Below, one piece after another: positions 52,628-63,068 of a DNA stretch of 64,000 bases (position 1 is its first letter; each line of letters starts with the position of its first letter). The notes under the pieces are model-generated. The model made no database searches and had not been told where the DNA came from. It saw only the letters and a list, made by a program, of their open reading frames with translations. The translations under genes and the position numbers were made by a program. The stretch is from positions 124,001 to 188,000 of the forward strand of contig NZ_JAJUFQ010000001.1 in NCBI RefSeq assembly GCF_029263665.1, in the 5' to 3' direction. The DNA comes from Halomonas sp. (lineage in GTDB: Bacteria > Pseudomonadota > Gammaproteobacteria > Pseudomonadales > Halomonadaceae).

Positions 52628-52797
52628 GACGTCTCCCTATAAATATCGGCTTGGCGCCGTCGCAGTCTAGCGACAACATCGTCGCTGACCTGCGTCGGAC
52701 ACCAGAATCGGCGTCAGGGTACCGTGACGCGGCATCTGGCGCCAGTAAGAAGCGTTGGAAGCTCTGCCCAACCCTGTATCAAATACGTCCTGACAGC

Positions 52798-53931
52798 CTA
52801 TCTGACAGGGCGGGCAAGAATTCGCCAATCCTTGCCAAATGCCCGAATATCAAGGATATCCAGTGGCCGCTGCTGGTCCATGCGCTCAAGGCCAAGGTTC
52901 AGCAAGGGACGAGCTTCGCTCCCCAGCAAGGTCGGTGCCAGATATAGCCGCAGCTCATCGACCAGACCAGCATCCATCATCGCGCCGGCCAATGTCGCTC
53001 CGGTTTCCACCAGCACATCATTGCATTGCTCGTGTTCCGCCAGCCAGGACAATAGAGCAGCCAGGTCCACACGGCCATTTTCCCCTGCAGGCAACTCAAG
53101 TATCTCGGCTCCCGCCTGTTCAAGCTTGGCCCTGCGCGCATTCTGAATGCCTGCCACCGTCACCACCAGGGTTCGTCCTGGCTCTACCAGGCAGGCTGCC
53201 GCCAATGGCATGCGCAAGGTGCTGTCCAGTATCACGCGCAGTGGCTGACGTGCCGCAATAGTCTCCGCAGATACGTCCTCGACATCACCCAATTGTTCAG
53301 GGCGCACCGTCAGACGCGCGTTATCAAAGATGATCGAGTCCACCCCTGTGAGGATGGCGCAACTCTCGGCGCGCAGGCGCTGGACATCTCGCCGGGCCTC
53401 AGGACCAGTGATCCACTGGGAGTCACCGGAAGGCATGGCAGTACGTCCATCCAGGCTCATTGCCATCTTCAAGCGCACTCTTGGCCTGCCCTGCACCATG
53501 CGCAGCAGGAAACCAGCATTCAGGGTCCAGGCATCCTCTTCAAGAATTCCGACATCAACCTGAATACCCGCTGCACGCATACGCTCGATCCCGCGCCCAG
53601 CAACCAGAGGATTGGGATCCTGCATGGCAACCACGACACGGGCAACACCGGCCTGAATCAGCGCTTCGCAGCAGGGGCCAGTACGCCCCTGGTGAGAACA
53701 GGGTTCCAGGGTCACGTAGGCAGTCGCACCCTCCGCCTTGTCTCCCGCCTCGGCCAAGGCATGAATTTCAGCATGCGCTTCTCCCGAGCGCATGTGGAAA
53801 CCTTCCCCAACGAGTTCTTCATCCTTGACCAGTACACAGCCGACTCTTGGATTGGGCATGGTGGTATAGCGACCATGCTCAGCCAGGCGCAAGGCTCTAG
53901 CCATCCAGGCTTCATCACTCATAGGCATCAA
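52798..53931 (-). CDS. ribD: Riboflavin biosynthesis deaminase/reductase
   Basis: [30 protein letters not shown], reductase domain. Confidence 0.97.
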   Translation of the reverse strand: MMPMSDEAWMARALRLAEHGRYTTMPNPRVGCVLVKDEELVGEGFHMRSGEAHAEIHALAEAGDKAEGATAYVTLEPCSHQGRTGPCCEALIQAGVARVVVAMQDPNPLVAGRGIERMRAAGIQVDVGILEEDAWTLNAGFLLRMVQGRPRVRLKMAMSLDGRTAMPSGDSQWITGPEARRDVQRLRAESCAILTGVDSIIFDNARLTVRPEQLGDVEDVSAETIAARQPLRVILDSTLRMPLAAACLVEPGRTLVVTVAGIQNARRAKLEQAGAEILELPAGENGRVDLAALLSWLAEHEQCNDVLVETGATLAGAMMDAGLVDELRLYLAPTLLGSEARPLLNLGLERMDQQRPLDILDIRAFGKDWRILARPVR

Positions 53932-54422
53932 CGCGTTTTCCCTCCATGGCCATTATCCGGGGAGAAATGGGGTTCCTGGGCCAGTCGATCAATTTCGGCC
54001 CGGAACTCATCGATATCCTGAAAACTGCGATATACCGAGGCAAAACGGATATATGCCACCTGGTCGAGGCGCTTGAGTGCACTCATGACTTCCTCACCCA
54101 CATCCCGGGCATGGATTTCACGTTCACCACGCGCTCGCAGTGACTGGCGAATGCGCTCTACCGCTGCCTCGATGGACTCGGCACTGACAGGACGCTTTTC
54201 CAAGGCACGCAGCATACCGCCACGCAACTTGGCTTCATCGAACACTTCACGAGTGCCATCTGACTTGATGATGCGTGGCATCAGCAACTCTGCCGTCTCA
54301 TAGGTGGTAAAGCGCTCACCGCAGTCGGCGCACTGCCGGCGCCGGCGTACCTGGTCGCCCTCGGCCACCAGGCGGGAGTCAGTCACGCGCGTATCCTGAG
54401 CGCCACAGAAAGGGCAGTGCAT
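53928..54422 (-). CDS. nrdR: Ribonucleotide reductase transcriptional repressor
   Basis: [42 protein letters not shown]. Confidence 0.98.
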   Translation of the reverse strand: MHCPFCGAQDTRVTDSRLVAEGDQVRRRRQCADCGERFTTYETAELLMPRIIKSDGTREVFDEAKLRGGMLRALEKRPVSAESIEAAVERIRQSLRARGEREIHARDVGEEVMSALKRLDQVAYIRFASVYRSFQDIDEFRAEIDRLAQEPHFSPDNGHGGKTR

Positions 54423-54693
54423 AGCGGCATATCCAAGTAGACGAAAGTGTCGGCATAGTGTAACGGGTGGCAGCTTTCTCGCCCAGCTGTCGCTCCACCA
54501 TGGGGCAATTTGTTCCTGCTTTCTGTGCTTGCTTATATGGCATGAGAGCCCCTCCATATAAACACCCAGAGCCTGCTTATGCAGGTGCATGAGATATCGA
54601 TGAGCAAGCTTGGCATGCCATGTGCTTAAAGCTGGTATGAACCTGTATTCAGGACTGCGTCAACGACCTACGCTTCGTCACTGGAGGAATACC

Positions 54694-56511
54694 ATGACCC
54701 GCTCTCCAAGCTCCGTCCAGTCACTCTCGGCCGACGCTTTCATCACACGTGCGCGTCCCTTGATCGAACGGCTCTATGGACCTCGCTGCGACGAAGTCAT
54801 GCGTCGCCTGATGCGCCTCGTGGACGCCCATCGTGACATTCTGACGCCCCAGAATGGTGCAGAAACCGGAGATCTGTGGAGCGAACGGGACCAATGGGTG
54901 ATCCTCTATGGTGATTCCATCATCGAAGAAGGTCGCACACCGCTGGAAGCACTGGATGACTTTCTTGAGGCCCACCTTGGCGAAGTCATCAGCGGCGTTC
55001 ATGTGCTGCCGTTCTTTCCCTGGAGCAGCGACGATGGTTTCTCGGTCATCCATTATCGGGAAGTCAATCCAAGCCTGGGTGACTGGCAGGATATCCGCCG
55101 CCTGGCCAGCCATCGAGACTTGATGGTGGACCTGGTACTCAATCATGCGTCCCGGGAATCCTTGTGGTTTGCCGACTATCTGGGTGGCAACCTTCCCGGG
55201 CGCGACTTTTTCATTGAAATGGACCCTGACACAGACCTTTCCGATGTGGTGCGCCCACGCAGCTCTCCATTGCTGGTCCCCGTAGCAACCCGCCGCGGTG
55301 TACGTCACCTGTGGGCCACCTTTTCCGAGGACCAGATCGATCTCAACTTTGCCAACCCCGATGTATTACTGGAGTTCGTTGGCATTCTGCTGTTCTACCT
55401 GGAGCAAGGCGCCCGAGTTATCCGGCTGGATGCCATTGCCTATCTATGGAAACGCCCTGGTACCAGCTGCATTCACCTGCCCGAAACCCATGCAGTGGTG
55501 AAACTGCTACGCGCGCTGGTCGATCATCTGGCTCCAGGCACACTGATCATTACCGAAACCAATGTCCCTCACGCAGAGAACATCAGTTACTTTGGCTTAT
55601 CTGGAACCGGGCCTTCCTCCAAGGAACAACCACTGGTACCCGATGAGGCCCACCTTGTCTATCAGTTCACCTTGCCTCCCCTGCTGTTGCATACCTTGAC
55701 CAGCGGCGAGGCGGATACGCTGGCCAGATGGATCGATAGCCTGCCGTACTTGCCCCCGGGCTGCAGCTATCTCAACTTCACGGCCAGCCATGATGGCATC
55801 GGGGTACGTCCCCTGGAGGGCTGGCTAGAGCCTCACGACATCGATGCCTTGATGACCCTGATGCAACGCTTCGGCGGATTCATCAGCATGCGCAGCCAGG
55901 TTGATGGCAGCGACAGTCCTTACGAACTCAATATCACCTGGTTTGCTGCCATGAGCGGTACCCGTAAAGGCCCCGATCCGTGGCAAATGGAACGTTTTCT
56001 GCTCAGTCAGAACTTGATGCTGGCACTCAAGGGCATTCCAGCAATCTATCTTCACTGCCTCACCGCGACACAGAACGATCTGGAAGGGGTCGAGCATAGC
56101 GGTCGCTTGCGCTCCATCAATCGCAAACGCTGGCAACGCGAACAGCTCGAGGAACTACTGGCCAGCCGCCATACTCCCACCCGTGAAGTCTTTCATGCCT
56201 TGACCCGGCGCCTGTCGATTCGCAAGCAGGAGCCCTGTTTTCATCCGGATGCAGGACAACGTGTCATACCCAGTGATTCCGCATTACTGGTGATTGAACG
56301 TGGGCCCCTGGAAAATGGTCGACGGTTGCTGGCCATACACAACGTCACCGACCGACGTCAGCCACTGGACCTGGATGCTCTCTTGCCAGCTACCCCTGAC
56401 ACTCCCTGGGACGACCTTCTGGAGGGCGGGACCTGGGAACCTCAGGACAGTCTTGCACCTTACCGCACGCTATGGCTGGTGCAACAATCTTCATCCATAG
56501 CGAACCCATGA
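54694..56511 (+). CDS. GH13_18 sucrose phosphorylase-like enzyme, predicted glucosylglycerate phosphorylase
   Basis: HVLPFFPWSSDDGFSVIHYREVNPSLGDWQDI, DLVLNHAS, VIRLDAIAYLWKRPGTSCIHLPETH, ITETNVPH; substrate inferred from adjacent gpgS and phosphatase. Confidence 0.85.
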   Translation: MTRSPSSVQSLSADAFITRARPLIERLYGPRCDEVMRRLMRLVDAHRDILTPQNGAETGDLWSERDQWVILYGDSIIEEGRTPLEALDDFLEAHLGEVISGVHVLPFFPWSSDDGFSVIHYREVNPSLGDWQDIRRLASHRDLMVDLVLNHASRESLWFADYLGGNLPGRDFFIEMDPDTDLSDVVRPRSSPLLVPVATRRGVRHLWATFSEDQIDLNFANPDVLLEFVGILLFYLEQGARVIRLDAIAYLWKRPGTSCIHLPETHAVVKLLRALVDHLAPGTLIITETNVPHAENISYFGLSGTGPSSKEQPLVPDEAHLVYQFTLPPLLLHTLTSGEADTLARWIDSLPYLPPGCSYLNFTASHDGIGVRPLEGWLEPHDIDALMTLMQRFGGFISMRSQVDGSDSPYELNITWFAAMSGTRKGPDPWQMERFLLSQNLMLALKGIPAIYLHCLTATQNDLEGVEHSGRLRSINRKRWQREQLEELLASRHTPTREVFHALTRRLSIRKQEPCFHPDAGQRVIPSDSALLVIERGPLENGRRLLAIHNVTDRRQPLDLDALLPATPDTPWDDLLEGGTWEPQDSLAPYRTLWLVQQSSSIANP

Positions 56512-56569
56512 GAAGAGAAGATTGTCATACTGGGCACATCTCACGCCCTTGATGACTGGAGTCTGTCAT

Positions 56570-57358
56570 ATGTCTCGCTCTTCTCGCCCACTCACCTGGC
56601 GCCATCGTGTCTCGCATATCGCATTGGCATCAGCAGCCTTCGGCCTGTTGCCCACGGCCACCGCATTGGCCAAGGACTACCCAGCGCCACTGGAAGCCCT
56701 GGAACAGGAAGGACTGGAAATCTTCGGCGAGTTCGACGCCCCCGGCGGGCTCACAGGCTATGCGGCAAGCCATCAAGGCCAGCCCATGACCGTCTTCGTC
56801 ACACCTGATGGAGAACATGCCATCGTCGGCAACCTGATTGACAGCGAGGCCAACAACCTGTCTAACGAACCACTGGAAAGGCTGGTACAGGGTCCTCAGG
56901 ACAAGGCTACCTGGCAGCAATTGGAGAACAGTGCCTGGATAGCTGACGGAAACGAGAATGCCGAACGCATCGTGTATGTCTTTACCGACCCCAACTGTCC
57001 TTATTGCAAGAAATTCTGGGAAAAGGCCAGGCCCTGGGTCGAAAGCGGCAAGGTGCAGCTCCGTCATGTGATGGTAGGCATCCTCGACCCTCAGAGCCCA
57101 CGCCAGGCGGTGACCATGCTGGCTGCTGACGACCCTGCAGCAGTACTTGCCGCTCACGAATCCGGAGAGACAACCGTCAGTCCCATGGAGCAATTGCCAC
57201 GCGAGTGGGAAGTGAAGCTCCAGGGCAACCACGAGCTGTTCAACCGGCTCGGCATGATCGCCACACCGGGGCTGGTTTACCAGAACGAAGGCCACATGGA
57301 AATGGCACAGGGCATGCCCCAGGAAGACCTGTTCAACACCATCATGGGGCCACGCTGA
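56570..57358 (+). CDS. dsbG: DsbC/DsbG-type thiol:disulfide interchange protein
   Basis: Signal peptide, VFTDPNCPYCKKFWEKARPWVESGKVQLRHVMVGIL. Confidence 0.88.
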   Translation: MSRSSRPLTWRHRVSHIALASAAFGLLPTATALAKDYPAPLEALEQEGLEIFGEFDAPGGLTGYAASHQGQPMTVFVTPDGEHAIVGNLIDSEANNLSNEPLERLVQGPQDKATWQQLENSAWIADGNENAERIVYVFTDPNCPYCKKFWEKARPWVESGKVQLRHVMVGILDPQSPRQAVTMLAADDPAAVLAAHESGETTVSPMEQLPREWEVKLQGNHELFNRLGMIATPGLVYQNEGHMEMAQGMPQEDLFNTIMGPR

Positions 57359-57391
57359 GCACACAAGCAACGCCAAGGTGGAGCACCGCGT

Positions 57392-58612
57392 TCACACCTT
57401 GCCTTCATTGTCTTCCTCCACAGCGGCATAAAGGCATTCGGGCAGGTCCGGGAGAGCTGCCCGAACCCGGTTCCAGCTGGGAATGAAGGGTTTCTCTCTG
57501 GGATTTTCCAGAAAGGCGTTGCCTGCGGCCATCAGGTTGTCAGCAAACAGTTCCACCGCCTGCTCCTCGGCGTGCCGGTCGAGGCTCAGGCCATTCATGA
57601 TGGCATCGTGGTCATAGGTTTCGATCAGATCCAGTGCCAGACGATAATAGGTCGCCTTGAGCGTACGGAAGCCTTCGGCCGAGAACTGCACGCCCTGGGT
57701 TGCCAGCTTTCGGTAGAGCGCCTTGGCGATGTCCAGGCTCATGCGATTGAGCCCGGTGGTGGCATTGTCAGCAGACACGGGCTGGTGCTTGTGATCATAG
57801 TGATCGGCGATATCCACCTGACACAAGCGATTGGTGGAATGATCACGATGCACCTCCGACAACACGCCAATCTCCAACCCCCAATCTGCCGGGATACGAA
57901 TGCCGTCAAGCACTTCCGTGCGCATCGAGAACTCACCTGACAGCGGGTAGCGATAGCAATCCAGGTAATCGAGATAAGGCAATGGGCCGTGGATCATCTT
58001 CAATGCCCGCAGCAGAGGCGTAACCATCAATCTCGACACCCTGCCATTGAGCTTGCCCTCCGCAATACGCGGGTAATATCCCTTGCAGAAGGCATAGTTG
58101 AAACGCGGATGAGCGACCGGATAGATCAAGCGTGCCAACAGGCCACGATCGTAGGTGAGGATATCGCAGTCATGCAGCGCCACCGCTACCGTGCGATGCG
58201 AGGCCTGCACATAGCCTGAGCAGTACCAGACGTTCCTGCCTTTGCCAGGTTGCTGGGGAGACAGCCCCTTTTCTTCCAGCTCTGCATCCAGTGCACGCAG
58301 GCGAGGGCCATCGTTCCACAGGATACGATGGTGCTGTGGCAGGCGGGAAAAGAAGTCACGCGCATAAAGAAACTGGTCACGGTCGGCCTGGTCGAGGCCA
58401 ATCACGATCTCGGCCAGATAAGGCACTTTAGCCAGTTCGTCAATGATGGCGGATAAAGCTGGCCCTTCCAGCTCCGAGAACAGCGAAGGCAAGATCAATC
58501 CCAGGGGACGCCGACGAGCAAAGCGACACAGGTCAGCTTCCAATTCCTCGACAGAACGCCGCGTCAAGTTATGAAAGTCGGTAATGATGCCGTTCTGGTG
58601 AAAGTCACTCAT
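57392..58612 (-). CDS. gpgS: Glucosyl-3-phosphoglycerate synthase (GT81)
   Basis: LGLILPSLFSELEGPALSAIIDELAKVPYLAEIVIGLDQADRDQF, GKGRNVWYCSGY, HDCDILTYDRGLLARL. Confidence 0.9.
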   Translation of the reverse strand: MSDFHQNGIITDFHNLTRRSVEELEADLCRFARRRPLGLILPSLFSELEGPALSAIIDELAKVPYLAEIVIGLDQADRDQFLYARDFFSRLPQHHRILWNDGPRLRALDAELEEKGLSPQQPGKGRNVWYCSGYVQASHRTVAVALHDCDILTYDRGLLARLIYPVAHPRFNYAFCKGYYPRIAEGKLNGRVSRLMVTPLLRALKMIHGPLPYLDYLDCYRYPLSGEFSMRTEVLDGIRIPADWGLEIGVLSEVHRDHSTNRLCQVDIADHYDHKHQPVSADNATTGLNRMSLDIAKALYRKLATQGVQFSAEGFRTLKATYYRLALDLIETYDHDAIMNGLSLDRHAEEQAVELFADNLMAAGNAFLENPREKPFIPSWNRVRAALPDLPECLYAAVEEDNEGKV

Positions 58613-59490
58613 GCTTTGTCCTCCTCACCCCAGAAATAGGAAAGCCCCTCGGCCCAACCCTCGGGCCCAGAGGCTTGTGTACGGTACAGGCGTGGAGGAA
58701 AACCCAAACCGGAGCCTGCCTGACCAAGCACGATATCCAGGCCATGCTGCCCTCGGATGATCACAGCGGCCTCGACGGCTTCAAGCATGGCAATGTCATT
58801 TGGCCCATCACCTAATGCCAGGGTTTCCGGTGCCGTGCCACGCAGTGCTTCGAAACGGCTGCATAACCAGCTTACCGCCCGCCCCTTGTCGATATCGCCA
58901 GTGACATGCCAGAAACGACCACCGCGAGTCATGTGCAGGCCGTCACCGGCAAGTCCCTCGGCAAAGCGAGTAAGCCTGTCTTCCGTGTCCCGCCACACCA
59001 ACGGCTCACTACCTTCCCGAAGCCGGGCCAGGCGTGCGCTCTGCTCATCCAGGCCGGTCCAGGCTGACACCTCGCTGACCGACATCTCGCTCATGGTGAT
59101 GAAGTCGGCACCCAACCGCTCACGCCATATCATCACCCGCTGGCGGATCAGTCCGATGTCCACGGCCAGGTTCTTGACCACCAGACCATCGGCTCCCGAC
59201 ACAACTTCCCGCTTGGCATGACACCAGGCCGACGGCAGCGCAACAACGCCGCCGTTCTCGGCAATGAAAGGGGTATGGCTCAGCCCCAGAGCCTGGCGCA
59301 GAGGCATCAACTCGCTGCGTGTCTTGCTGGTCACGGGAATGACCGCAATGCCCGCTTCCTTCAACGCCCCGAGCCAGGGCACTGCAGGCGACCAGTCATA
59401 ACTGTGGTGATCAAGCAACGAGCCATCCAGGTCAGTAAAGACCAGGCGTGGTCGTGATCCGGGACGAAGCTGGGGAAAGACACCTGGCAT
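58609..59490 (-). CDS. Glucosyl/mannosyl-3-phosphoglycerate phosphatase (HAD-IIB)
   Basis: RLVFTDLDGSLLDHHSYDW, IPVTSKTRSEL, FIAENGGVVALP, LALGDGPNDIAMLEAV; overlaps gpgS. Confidence 0.9.
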   Translation of the reverse strand: MPGVFPQLRPGSRPRLVFTDLDGSLLDHHSYDWSPAVPWLGALKEAGIAVIPVTSKTRSELMPLRQALGLSHTPFIAENGGVVALPSAWCHAKREVVSGADGLVVKNLAVDIGLIRQRVMIWRERLGADFITMSEMSVSEVSAWTGLDEQSARLARLREGSEPLVWRDTEDRLTRFAEGLAGDGLHMTRGGRFWHVTGDIDKGRAVSWLCSRFEALRGTAPETLALGDGPNDIAMLEAVEAAVIIRGQHGLDIVLGQAGSGLGFPPRLYRTQASGPEGWAEGLSYFWGEEDKA

Positions 59491-59628
59491 GGCAGACCTG
59501 CTGGTATGGGGTGTTCATACCAGACCCCAAGCAGATGACATGCCAGTCGTGGAAAAAATGCAGAGAGATCAATGCATCAGCAGTGCATCATCAAACACCT
59601 TGCCACCGATGCACCGAAGCAAGACGAC

Positions 59629-59662
59629 AATGCCCCATTCTGGCGCACCAGAATGGGGCATT
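59629..59662. terminator. Perfect 15-bp stem, 4-nt loop hairpin upstream of the phosphatase gene
   Basis: aatgccccattctgg-cgca-ccagaatggggcatt. Confidence 0.6.
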
Positions 59663-59663
59663 G

Positions 59664-60014
59664 AGATTTGGCTAGCCAGAAACGGTTGATTTATACCGAA
59701 CACCGCAATAAATCAGCGTTTTCTCATCTGGCTAGCCAATCATGTACACCAGAAAACTGATGATTTATGTCGCGAGCGAAGAGAGATGGGTTGCCGCCGG
59801 CACACAGGAACCGGAGTGTAGCCTGCTACATGAGGATTCCGAGTACCGCCGGCAGCCAATATATCGAGCGCAGCAATAAATCAGCGTTTTCCTGTCTGGC
59901 TAGTCGAGCGGAATGAAGCACTAGGCGCCCGGAGCACAGATCCGGGAGCCTATGCGTTACTAGGTGACCGGATCGAGCACCGCGCAACAACGTGCTTCAT
60001 CCGCGCAGGCAGCC
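59664..60014. repeat. Cluster of tandem structured intergenic repeats (three hairpin units)
   Basis: caataaatcagcgttttc...tctggctag occurs twice directly and in inverted form; core ggaaccggagtgtagcctgctacatgaggattccgag and a variant tccgggagcctatgcgttactaggtgaccggatcgag. Confidence 0.75.
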
Positions 60015-60018
60015 AGAA

Positions 60019-61284
60019 TCAGCGATAGACCGGCAGGCGAGTACACACAGCTTCCACCTTACCCCGAATCTCCGCTTCAACAGCCGCGGTATCTTCTCCC
60101 TTGGCCATGACGTCCAGCAGATCGCAGATCCAGCCTGCCAGGTCGCGACATTCCGTTTCACCGAAACCACGTGTGGTCACTGCCGGAGTACCGATACGCA
60201 GACCGGAGGTGACGAAGGGGCTCTGGGGATCACCAGGCACGGCATTCTTGTTCACGGTGATATGGGCACGACCCAGAGCGGCATCTGCATCCTTGCCGGT
60301 CAGGCCTTGCTTGATCAGCGACAGCAGAAAGAGGTGATCTTCTGTGCCACCGGAAACCACGTCATAGCCACGTTCGATGAACACACCTGCCATGACCTGG
60401 GCGTTCTTGATGACCTGCTGCTGGTATTCCTTGAATTCAGGCGCCATGGCTTCCTTGAAGCACACCGCCTTGGCGGCGATGACGTGCTCCAGGGGACCGC
60501 CCTGACCACCGGGGAAGACCGCAGACTGCAGCTTCTTCTCGATGTCGGCATCGTTTTCGGCAGACAGGATCAGGCCACCACGCGGACCACGCAGGGTCTT
60601 GTGAGTGGTGGTGGTGACGACATGAGCATGAGGCAGCGGAGTCGGATACAGGCCTGCGGCAACCAGACCGGCGATATGAGCCATGTCGACCAGCAGGTAC
60701 GCACCGACTTCATCGGCGATTTCACGGAACTTGACCCAGTCGATGATCTGCGAATATGCAGAGAAACCTGCAATGATCATCTTCGGCTTGTGCTCGCGAG
60801 CCAGACGGGCAACTTCGTCATAGTCGATGCGGCCGCTTTCATCGATACCGTACTGAACGGCATTGTAGTGCTTGCCGGAAAAGTTCGGACGAGCGCCGTG
60901 AGTCAGGTGGCCACCTGCATCCAGGCTCATGCCGAGCACGGTATCGCCAGGACTGACCAGGGCCTGGAAGACAGCCCCATTGGCCTGGGAACCGGAATGA
61001 GGCTGAACATTGGCATATGTCGCACCAAACAGTTCATTGGCGTAATCGATGGCCAGCTGCTCAACGATATCAACGTATTCGCAACCACCGTAGTAACGCT
61101 TGCCCGGATAACCTTCCGCATACTTGTTGGTGAGCTGGCTGCCCTGAGCCTCCATGACACGGGGGCTGGCATAGTTTTCGGAAGCGATCAGCTCGATATG
61201 CGTTTCCTGACGAGCAACTTCTTTCTGCATTGCATCGAACAGGGCGTCATCGAAACCGGCAATCTTCATGTCGCGACTGAACAT
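60019..61284 (-). CDS. glyA: Serine hydroxymethyltransferase
   Basis: [55 protein letters not shown]. Confidence 0.98.
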   Translation of the reverse strand: MFSRDMKIAGFDDALFDAMQKEVARQETHIELIASENYASPRVMEAQGSQLTNKYAEGYPGKRYYGGCEYVDIVEQLAIDYANELFGATYANVQPHSGSQANGAVFQALVSPGDTVLGMSLDAGGHLTHGARPNFSGKHYNAVQYGIDESGRIDYDEVARLAREHKPKMIIAGFSAYSQIIDWVKFREIADEVGAYLLVDMAHIAGLVAAGLYPTPLPHAHVVTTTTHKTLRGPRGGLILSAENDADIEKKLQSAVFPGGQGGPLEHVIAAKAVCFKEAMAPEFKEYQQQVIKNAQVMAGVFIERGYDVVSGGTEDHLFLLSLIKQGLTGKDADAALGRAHITVNKNAVPGDPQSPFVTSGLRIGTPAVTTRGFGETECRDLAGWICDLLDVMAKGEDTAAVEAEIRGKVEAVCTRLPVYR

Positions 61285-61500
61285 CGGCGGGCAAACCTCG
61301 CAGCTGGGGAAAAAATTCGGGAGGCCATGATAGCGCAGGCCATGCCGGCTTTCACTTGAAAGACCGTCATGAACTACCTCATGTTTTCTCATCTTGGCTT
61401 CAGTGATACTGAAGCATCCCCGATGCATCCATTCCCCGGCATGCATTCCTTCATCAGGTTCTGTGCCATTTTCTCGACAATGCCTTCCTCCTGATAAAAG

Positions 61501-61530
61501 AACCCCCATGGTCTATCGACCATGGGGGTT
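61501..61530 (-). terminator. Rho-independent terminator
   Basis: aacccccatggtc-tatc-gaccatgggggtt followed on the minus strand by cttttatc. Confidence 0.85.
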
Positions 61531-61558
61531 CCGTTCTTCCGGGAAGCCGTTTGCCGAG

Positions 61559-62935
61559 TTACTTCACATTGACCTGCATCTGCATGGCGGCAGGCAGACC
61601 CAGCGGGTCCTGGGCCAACTTGGGTGCTTCAGCGCTCGGTGGCAGCGCCAGGCTGACGGTCATGTCCTTGGCCTTGCCGTCCATCATCTGCACCAGACCG
61701 GAAAGCACCGCGCCAATTTCTGGTCCCATCATGGTACTCATGCCCTTGGCCTGGGTGCGAATCTGCTCGAGCCATTCATTTTCCGACACCCCCATGAGGG
61801 TCGCGGCGACGGGTGCAATACGCTCGAAAGCCCCCAGGTTGCTCAATGTCAGCGTCATATCTCCGCCTTGAGTGTCGAGTTCGGTCCAGTCCTCCAGGCT
61901 GGCAAAATATTCAGCAGGTTCTGCTCCCTTCGGCAAGGTCAGAGGTATACCCGCATCCAGACCGAAGCGCAGGGCATCCGTGGCGGTCATTTCGAACTGG
62001 CTATCCAACTGACCATTGGCGCCTTGAGCTCGCCAGGAGCCATCCATCTTGGCATCCAGATCCAGTTGACCACTTCCTCCCGTCAGCACATTACTCAGCA
62101 TGCGCAGGTTGGTGCGCTCATCCACCGGGGCCAACTCGATCATCTTGCCCAGATTCAGGGACAGAGCTTCCATGTTGCCACTGAACTTGCCGTCGGCCAG
62201 GTCTCCCTCGCTGACCAGATGGCCCAGCGTCATGACTAGCTTGTCAGTCGCGATGTCCAGATCCTTGAGTTCGAGAGAATCAACAGTGGGCTTGTCTGTA
62301 TCTATCCCTGTCAATCCGGAGAATGAGAGCGATGGCAGCATGATCGTACCAGCGCCGATATCACCAAAATCATCGCTTGTCGCACTGAGGTTGGATAGTG
62401 TCAGGCTGCCAATCGCCTGCTCGCTGAGGTCACTTGCATTGAGCTCATCAAGTTCAATGCGCCCCCCAGCCACACCAAAGGGAAGGTCCAGATCCACTGC
62501 TCCCTGGCTCTGGTCAAGAACCAGGCCCTTCAGGCTCACGCCCTTGAGCGGATTCTCTGCGGTATAGGGCAGATCTTCCAGGTCCAGCACGGCCTGCCCA
62601 GGAGAAGTGAATGTCATGCGTTCCATGGTCAAGGTGGCCTGGTCCTGCACCATGTTGACCCCTTCCAGAATGACTTCATCAGGATCTTCGTAGTCACCTT
62701 TGACAATATATTTGCCAATGGTCGTGGTACCGCCTTCTTCGTCGACCAAGCGCACTTGCTCAGCCGTGGTTGTCCCGCCCAGGAAGCTGTCTGACACCTT
62801 GGCGACCTTAAGCTCTCCCTGGCTGGACAGTTGCGTGCGCAGATCCTGCTCGAGCTGCTCGGCATCTGCCTGAGCCAGGCCCGGCATCAGCGCCACGCCC
62901 AAGGCTGCCGCTGCGACAAAGTTCAATCTGGACAT
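61559..62935 (-). CDS. Secreted protein of unknown function (possibly DUF945-like)
   Basis: Signal peptide MSRLNFVAAAALGVALMPGLAQADA; repeated LEGVxM/LxxLSL patterns. Confidence 0.65.
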   Translation of the reverse strand: MSRLNFVAAAALGVALMPGLAQADAEQLEQDLRTQLSSQGELKVAKVSDSFLGGTTTAEQVRLVDEEGGTTTIGKYIVKGDYEDPDEVILEGVNMVQDQATLTMERMTFTSPGQAVLDLEDLPYTAENPLKGVSLKGLVLDQSQGAVDLDLPFGVAGGRIELDELNASDLSEQAIGSLTLSNLSATSDDFGDIGAGTIMLPSLSFSGLTGIDTDKPTVDSLELKDLDIATDKLVMTLGHLVSEGDLADGKFSGNMEALSLNLGKMIELAPVDERTNLRMLSNVLTGGSGQLDLDAKMDGSWRAQGANGQLDSQFEMTATDALRFGLDAGIPLTLPKGAEPAEYFASLEDWTELDTQGGDMTLTLSNLGAFERIAPVAATLMGVSENEWLEQIRTQAKGMSTMMGPEIGAVLSGLVQMMDGKAKDMTVSLALPPSAEAPKLAQDPLGLPAAMQMQVNVK

Positions 62936-63068
62936 GAAATTCAACCACCTCCCTTGTGAATGATGACAATCAACCAGCGCAAGCCGTAACGATGGTTTCA
63001 TCGCCTGCCTAATGAATAATGTCATGGTTTGGCGACACCGACCATTCCTCAATGAAGAGGCGTTGCTT

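Noticed and set aside
52628-52797. FMN riboswitch upstream of ribBA
   Set aside because: The reverse complement lacks the conserved RFN motifs (e.g. GGGGTGaAATTCCCnACCGGCGGT).
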